Positions 60,081 to 64,000 of a stretch of DNA of 64,000 bases are shown here, piece by piece; position 1 is the stretch's first letter; each line of letters begins with the position of its first letter. The notes below the pieces were generated by a model. It was not told the DNA's origin, ran no database searches, and saw only the letters and a list, made by a program, of their open reading frames with translations. The stretch is from assembly GCF_007570865.1 (NCBI RefSeq), contig NZ_VLPS01000001.1:744001-808000 (forward strand), written 5' to 3'. The DNA is from Atlantibacter subterraneus (GTDB taxonomy: Bacteria > Pseudomonadota > Gammaproteobacteria > Enterobacterales > Enterobacteriaceae). The position numbers were made by a program, and so were the translations under genes.

Positions 60081-60195
60081 TGCCGGGGCAAACAGCGATG
60101 AGGATTTGCAGGCAGACATCGAGACGGCGGAGTGTTTGCGCCAGTTGCGGATCAACACATATCGCTGGCAGGCTTGGTATAACGCGTTGCTTTAA
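59956..60195 (+). CDS. Rz1: o-spanin Rz1 (out-of-frame overlap)
   Basis: Protein of 79 residues read in a different frame from Rz, starting inside it and running 115 bases past it. Signal sequence with lipobox LCGC, then a short Pro-rich stretch (SVPSTLPTPS). Outer-membrane lipoprotein partner of Rz. Confidence 0.85.
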   Translation: MFSLRIVPGVILMMSLCGCASVPSTLPTPSADLMQEPCRASNAGANSDEDLQADIETAECLRQLRINTYRWQAWYNALL

Positions 60196-60203
60196 GGCTG
60201 CAT

Positions 60204-60230
60204 ACCGGGCAGCTTTTGCTACCCGGTTTA
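60204..60230 (+). terminator. Hairpin after Rz1
   Basis: ACCGGGCAGC-TTTT-GCTACCCGGT with one mismatch, followed by TTTATG. Weak terminator. Confidence 0.5.
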
Positions 60231-60233
60231 TGG

Positions 60234-60437
60234 TTACTCAGTCAGCTCCTTTTCATTTAGCTGTTCAAAGTAAAAGTCATAACGCTTCAGAAACCACATC
60301 CTGCAGTCTTCATCCATGTTACCGGTTATCGCATCAGTACACAGATGTCGACCATGGAAACGCATCCGGGCAAAGCTGTAGGCAAGGAAATCTAAATCCC
60401 GGGAAGATACAACACACTTTTTACTCACTACCTGCAT
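60234..60437 (-). CDS. Small phage protein, minus strand (67 aa)
   Basis: Starts at 60437 with GAGGAGG just upstream. Product MQVVSKKCVVSSRDLDFLA, then GNMDEDCRMWFLKRYDFYF, ending NEKELTE. Read against the late operon, so a separately expressed accessory gene. Family not recognised. Confidence 0.65.
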   Translation of the reverse strand: MQVVSKKCVVSSRDLDFLAYSFARMRFHGRHLCTDAITGNMDEDCRMWFLKRYDFYFEQLNEKELTE

Positions 60438-60596
60438 ACATTCCTCCTCTGTTGGACGATCCAAAAAGGGAAGATGTGTTAATGAAAGTATGGCTCAGAA
60501 AAGAGTCAGCGGGAGTGATTTTACCCATGGATGCAAAAAAACGTTGCGCCTGATCAAGCGGATGTTTTGCAGGATTATGTGCGATGCTGTGGGAAT

Positions 60597-60621
60597 AAAA
60601 AAAGCCCTCGGGTTGGAGGGC
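60597..60621 (-). terminator. Leftward terminator
   Basis: On the minus strand GCCCTCCAACCCGAGGGC followed by seven T. Confidence 0.75.
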
Positions 60622-60796
60622 GAGTCGGAGTAGAGCTGACAGTACTTCGTACTCTTATTCTTTTCTCAATGGCAAAGAGCTTGCGTTCGTTTTTCAGCTC
60701 CTGTTGTTGCAGGAAACCTGAGCATGACCGTTAACTTTTCGTTAACAAGAGTAAGTGGGCTGATTAGGAGAAATCCTGGTTTATTGAAATGATTTC

Positions 60797-60842
60797 GAAA
60801 AAAAACCCTCAGACGGAAGGAAATCCAGATTCTTCAGAGGGT
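60797..60842 (-). terminator. Leftward long-stem terminator
   Basis: On the minus strand ACCCTC ... GAGGGT with an inner stem GAAGAATC/GGAAATCC-like, followed by eight T. Confidence 0.65.
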
Positions 60843-60997
60843 ATGCAAATGCATTTCGTTACCTTTTAAACTTAGCAACGCGCCGCTGCACTGATATGAG
60901 ATATCTCCCATAAGCGAAGCCGTAATAAATTTATAACTTATTTTATATATGCATAAAGATGATTATCTCCCTTTCCGCAGATAAGGCTCACCGATTG

Positions 60998-61008
60998 TCT
61001 ACACTTAA
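60998..61008 (+). promoter_or_regulatory. Sigma-S-type -10 element (TCTACACTTAA)
   Basis: Identical to the element at 16615 and an exact match to KCTAYACTTAA, 27 bases before the ATG of the following gene. Confidence 0.7.
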
Positions 61009-61035
61009 GACTTCCTAACCAGAAAGGAGGTTTGT

Positions 61036-61179
61036 ATGACCGATCGCCCAGTCGAAGGGGACCATCCTGATTACAGTCCTGTTCCTGATAACGTCAAAAA
61101 CGACCAGCCAGGGCAAACCGGTAGAGACAAGAAAGACGATACTGGCTCAGCACCTGAATCTGGTGATAAACAGCCATAA
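61036..61179 (+). CDS. Small acidic hydrophilic protein (47 aa), prophage moron
   Basis: Protein of 47 residues, AAGGAGG six bases before ATG. No hydrophobic core and no cysteine (PVEGDHPDYSPVPDNVKND, then RDKKDDTGSAPESGDKQP). Its composition and promoter resemble those of the chromosomal gene at 16652, though sequence identity is low. It has its own terminator at 61190. Inferred stress-expressed lysogenic cargo gene. Confidence 0.75.
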   Translation: MTDRPVEGDHPDYSPVPDNVKNDQPGQTGRDKKDDTGSAPESGDKQP

Positions 61180-61189
61180 CAAAAACTAA

Positions 61190-61208
61190 CCGCCTACGGG
61201 CGGTTTTT
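61190..61208 (+). terminator. Terminator of the small acidic gene
   Basis: CCGCC-TAC-GGGCGG followed by TTTTT. Confidence 0.85.
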
Positions 61209-61294
61209 ATTGCCATCACGCTGGACATTACAGCAGGCATTCACTGAGTCCCTGTTATAATGACGTTAAAGGATACCTACAAACGAGAAGCTTT

Positions 61295-61540
61295 ATGCGT
61301 GACGTTATGCTGTTCGGTGAGGGGTGGAACGGTGAAGTAAGAAAAGTGGCAGATGGGGTGCATCGTTATTACTACACCCCTGAAGAAAACGATCCGCGCC
61401 ATCGCGAAGCCGTTTTCTCAATTTTAGAATATCGATCATTCAGTGGTAAAAATTACTGGATTGGATTTCCGATTGTCGAGCCGTCGCTCTCAGATATCGA
61501 GTGGGCCATTATGAAATATCAGCCTAATCCCGTTTCGTAG
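61295..61540 (+). CDS. Phage hypothetical protein (81 aa)
   Basis: Protein of 81 residues with GAGAAG upstream. It is rich in aromatics (VHRYYYTPEENDPRHREAVF, KNYWIGFPIVEPSLS). No known family recognised. It has a terminator after it, so it is a separate unit. Confidence 0.6.
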   Translation: MRDVMLFGEGWNGEVRKVADGVHRYYYTPEENDPRHREAVFSILEYRSFSGKNYWIGFPIVEPSLSDIEWAIMKYQPNPVS

Positions 61541-61563
61541 TTTCAAGTTTTGACTCAAGTTAG

Positions 61564-61585
61564 CCTCGCAATAGCGGGGTTTTTT
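61564..61585 (+). terminator. Terminator after the 81-aa gene
   Basis: CCTCGC-AATA-GCGGGG followed by six T. Confidence 0.8.
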
Positions 61586-61634
61586 AATTGTCATTACCAT
61601 GAGCAGATCCATCGTAATGACGGAATCATAGTAT

Positions 61635-61841
61635 TTATCGATAGAACCGACCAAGCGCCTTAATGGCTGCGATTCTAATGTCTATATCATCGCTTTGGCT
61701 CAGTTTATGTAATTCCTGGGCAATGTTCTCCGCTTGGCATTTGCCTTCGCCTAAAGCATAAATAGCTGCAAGCTTGATATCTTTTGACTGGGTCATCATC
61801 TGAAACAAAAGGGTGTTAGCTATCGGGTGTGGCATGCTCAT
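61635..61841 (-). CDS. Small HEAT-repeat-like protein (68 aa)
   Basis: Starts at 61841 with AAGGAAA upstream. Two helical units (LAAIYALGEGKCQAENIAQ and IRIAAIKALGRFYR) with the A-x-x-A-L-G pattern of HEAT-like repeats. Minus strand, apart from the late operon. Probably a binding module; partner unknown. Confidence 0.6.
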   Translation of the reverse strand: MSMPHPIANTLLFQMMTQSKDIKLAAIYALGEGKCQAENIAQELHKLSQSDDIDIRIAAIKALGRFYR

Positions 61842-61954
61842 AATTATTTCCTTTCATTAAATAAGTGTCATTCACCGGCAAGCTGGAGATTTGCTATCGC
61901 GAGTGCATCAGCATTTTAACTTACTAATGCCCACCAACAAAAAACAGAGGAATT

Positions 61955-62605
61955 ATGGCAAAACCGGCCTCGGATGAGATCCAGCAGCGGCCATACCCAC
62001 CGCCCATGTTTATCGATAATCCGGACTTCAAACCTTACATCCGCCTTGTGCCGGCAGAGGGTGTCCACGAGTGGATACATGCCGCGATACTGAGCGAAGA
62101 AGGTACCCTGCATAACCCTGACCATTTTCATTTACTGGAAGCTGACATCGTATTCATGTGGGCTTCGAATGCATTCGCGAAGAAGGGGCGCGCAGTACTG
62201 GGCCAGTGCGAAGAGGTAATGATGCGCGCTGGTGGCTGGCAAAAGGCCCGAATGGAACAGCAGATGTACGAATGGTTCGGACGCATCCCGGATTTCATTA
62301 TCACCCTGGCTGCCGATTACTGCGCCCAATGTTCCGATCTGGAGTTCTGCGCGCTGGTAGAGCATGAGCTGTACCACATTGCACAGGAAACCGATGAATT
62401 CGGCGCGCCGAAGTTCTACCGGGACAGTGGATTACCCAAACTGAAACTGCGCGGCCACGATGTGGAAGAGTTCATTGGCGTCGTTCGCCGCTACGGTGCC
62501 AGTCACGATGTGCAACAGTTGGTTAACGCAGCAAACAGGCCTGCGGAAGTGGCCCATCTCAATATCGCCAGAGCATGTGGAACCTGCTTGCTGAAACTGG
62601 CTTGA
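61955..62605 (+). CDS. Putative phage metallopeptidase
   Basis: Protein of 216 residues. LVEHELYHIAQE carries the zincin HExxH motif. The rest matches the phage metallopeptidase family found just before terminase genes in lambdoid prophages (YIRLVPAEGVHEWI, LLEADIVFMWASNAF). Cytosolic. GAGGAATT upstream. Substrate unknown. Confidence 0.8.
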   Translation: MAKPASDEIQQRPYPPPMFIDNPDFKPYIRLVPAEGVHEWIHAAILSEEGTLHNPDHFHLLEADIVFMWASNAFAKKGRAVLGQCEEVMMRAGGWQKARMEQQMYEWFGRIPDFIITLAADYCAQCSDLEFCALVEHELYHIAQETDEFGAPKFYRDSGLPKLKLRGHDVEEFIGVVRRYGASHDVQQLVNAANRPAEVAHLNIARACGTCLLKLA

Positions 62606-62637
62606 TTACCTGGACTGACCTGGACGAATGGTGAATT

Positions 62638-63117
62638 ATGGCGGCTCTAAAAAATGATGTAAAAGCCTATATAGTTCAGTCGCTTGCGTGCTTCGGTAGC
62701 CCCTCTCAGGTTGTTGAGTCTGTCCAGGCAGAATTTCAGGTAAAAATTACCCGCCAGCAGGTCGAAGCCTACGACCCCACGAAGGCCAGCGGCAAGGCGT
62801 TAGCCGCCCGATGGGTGGAAATGTTCAACGCCACCCGCACCCGTTTCCAGAACGAGATCGCCGACATCCCGATCGCCAACAAGGCGTACCGGCTGCGTGC
62901 GCTCGACCGAATGATGACGAAGGCCGAGACAATGCGGAATATGGCGCTGGCAGCGTCACTGATTGAGCAGGCTGCAAAAGAGTGTGGTGATGCTTACACC
63001 AACAAACATAAATTCGAGCATTCCGGGCCGAACGGTGGCGCTATCCAGACGATCACCATGAGCAAAGAGGAATACAAATCCGCAAGGCAGGAGATGATGG
63101 AGGATGACGACTGCTGA
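62638..63117 (+). CDS. Terminase small subunit (DUF2280)
   Basis: Protein of 159 residues. N-terminal helix-turn-helix (VKAYIVQSLACFGSPSQVVE) then YDPTKASGKALAARWVEMF, the DUF2280 pattern. Directly before and overlapping the large-subunit gene by 14 bases. It recognises the packaging site on phage DNA. Confidence 0.85.
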   Translation: MAALKNDVKAYIVQSLACFGSPSQVVESVQAEFQVKITRQQVEAYDPTKASGKALAARWVEMFNATRTRFQNEIADIPIANKAYRLRALDRMMTKAETMRNMALAASLIEQAAKECGDAYTNKHKFEHSGPNGGAIQTITMSKEEYKSARQEMMEDDDC

Positions 63118-64000
63118 GCAAAAGGCATTTGCCCGTAAGGTCGAATGTGAAGAGGATGGACTGTATTACGCCCGCTACTTCTTCAAGCAGCGCACCGGCG
63201 GCAAGATGATTGTCGCACCACATCACAAAGTTATTCAGCAGACGCTGAACCGAGTTATAGATGGCGAGATAAAACGGCTTGTCATTAACGTTCCACCTGG
63301 TTACACCAAAACCGAGCTGGCTACCATTAACATGATGGGACGGGGGCTGGCGCTGAACCGGCGCGCCCGGTTTATGCACCTGTCATACTCCCACCAGCTG
63401 GCGCTACTGAACTCATCGACTGCACGCGGCATGGTCAAATCCCAGGCCTACCAGTCAATGTGGCCGATGGCGCTGCGTGACGACGCCGACAGTAAGGCGA
63501 TGTGGTGGAACGAATACGGTGGTGGGGTTTACGCGTCGTCAGCTGCCGGGCAGGTTACCGGTTTTCGTGCCGGACACATGGAGCCTGGCTGGCAGGGTGC
63601 GCTGATTATTGATGACCCGGTAAAGCCTGATGATGCCTACAGTGAGACAGTACGCGATGGTGTGAATAACCGCTTTAACGAAACCATCAAATCACGTCTG
63701 GCTGTAGAAACGACGCCGATGATTGTGATTATGCAGCGCATCCACTACCACGACCTCAGTGGATACCTGCTGCGCGGTGGCTCCGGTGAAAAGTGGCACC
63801 ACCTTAATCTGCCTGTGATTATCGATAACAGCCAGGCGTATTCGGCGCAATACCCGGAAAACACTCACGCTATCCCGATTGAGCACGGCCTGCCTGATGG
63901 CTGGCTCTGGCCGTTCAAGCACAACGAATCGCATCGCGTGTCGTTGTTCTCGCACCGGCGAACTGCTGAGGCGCAGTACATGCAGAAGCCCCGCAAATTT
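63104..64000 (+). CDS. Terminase large subunit, 3' end outside window
   Basis: Open from ATG 63104 (ACGACTGCTGAGCAA follows) to the last base without a stop. The motor ATPase shows a Walker-A-like NVPPGYTKTE (deviant, lacking the usual GxGKT), Walker B LIIDDPVKPDD, and MQRIHYHDLSGYLL. It cuts and pumps phage DNA into the head. The nuclease domain is beyond the window. Confidence 0.9.
   Translation, partial: MTTAEQKAFARKVECEEDGLYYARYFFKQRTGGKMIVAPHHKVIQQTLNRVIDGEIKRLVINVPPGYTKTELATINMMGRGLALNRRARFMHLSYSHQLALLNSSTARGMVKSQAYQSMWPMALRDDADSKAMWWNEYGGGVYASSAAGQVTGFRAGHMEPGWQGALIIDDPVKPDDAYSETVRDGVNNRFNETIKSRLAVETTPMIVIMQRIHYHDLSGYLLRGGSGEKWHHLNLPVIIDNSQAYSAQYPENTHAIPIEHGLPDGWLWPFKHNESHRVSLFSHRRTAEAQYMQKPRKF

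Larger units (their letters stand above)
60438..61035. other. Gene-poor stretch with leftward terminators
   Basis: Apart from a doubtful 23-codon frame at 60482-60553, no gene is supported. Two hairpins here are followed by T-runs only on the minus strand, so a leftward transcript must begin to their right. The sigma-S-type element at 60998 points the other way. Confidence 0.5.
41544..64000. mobile_element. Lambdoid prophage (left part; runs off the window)
   Basis: Continuous set of phage genes: int-xis, recT-recE, immunity region, O and P replication genes, ninG, Q, late promoter, lysis cassette, terminase small and large subunits. The left boundary lies within 41289-41543. The right end with head, tail and attR is beyond base 64000. 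The gene order is that of a Rac-like/lambda-like mosaic. Confidence 0.95.

Noticed and set aside
60482-60553. 23-codon frame MKVWLRKESAGVILPMDAKK...
   Set aside because: Protein-like but too short to support without conservation or footprint data.

Overview
The window is a chromosomal segment of a member of the Enterobacteriaceae. The order tpx-ycjG-mpaA-mppA, zntB-fnrS, ttcA, dbpA, nifJ(ydbK)-ydbJ-hslJ-ldhA-ydbH-ynbE, azoR-hrpA, ydcF, cybB follows the E. coli K-12 backbone closely. The inserted genes (zinT block, proP beside ydcF, yeaR-yoaG beside cybB) and the protein divergence point to a Klebsiella/Enterobacter/Citrobacter/Kosakonia-like genus rather than E. coli. The species cannot be fixed from sequence alone.

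Layout. (1) 1-5.7 kb: a catabolic cluster reading right, with a carbamoyltransferase (5' end cut off), an APC permease, an amidinohydrolase of the arginine deiminase/DDAH fold, a carbamate kinase and a sodium:solute symporter. Together these parts form an arginine-deiminase-like route that could make ATP from a guanidino compound; the substrate is unknown. (2) 5.7-41.3 kb: core genome. It covers murein peptide recycling (ycjG, mpaA, mppA), Zur-controlled zinT, a cupin regulator pair, a diguanylate cyclase, zntB, the FNR-activated sRNA FnrS, a Csp-type copper-storage protein, RNA helicases, mixed-acid metabolism (nifJ, ldhA), the YdbH-YnbE envelope bridge without its usual partner ydbL, azoR, proP with its CRP site, cybB and yeaR-yoaG. 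It ends in an AT-rich accessory stretch of small genes. (3) 41.3-64 kb: the left part of a lambdoid prophage, open at the right window edge.

The prophage has a leftward operon (a zinc-ribbon-like gene, recE, recT, DUF4060, xis, int) and a compact immunity region. It has a rightward operon (ydaS/cro-like, ydaT/cII-like, replication O and P, ninG and Q), a Q-type late promoter with its leader terminator, a lysis cassette (holin with dual-start motif, SAR endolysin, Rz/Rz1), a metallopeptidase and the two terminase genes. The control region is unusually readable: matching promoters PL and PR each end in the same -10 hexamer, and each is overlapped by an operator of the form GTTTA-N8-TAAAC. The repressor between them is short and has no LexA-type peptidase domain.

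The best candidates for something undescribed are: a minus-strand AT-rich cargo gene (53.7-54.3 kb) encoding a HEPN-motif protein with a C-terminal membrane anchor, preceded by a perfect palindrome; the ADI-like cluster with a changed substrate motif; and a pair of small acidic proteins, one chromosomal and one prophage-borne, sharing an identical sigma-S -10 element. All functional statements are from reading sequence and family knowledge; no searches were run.
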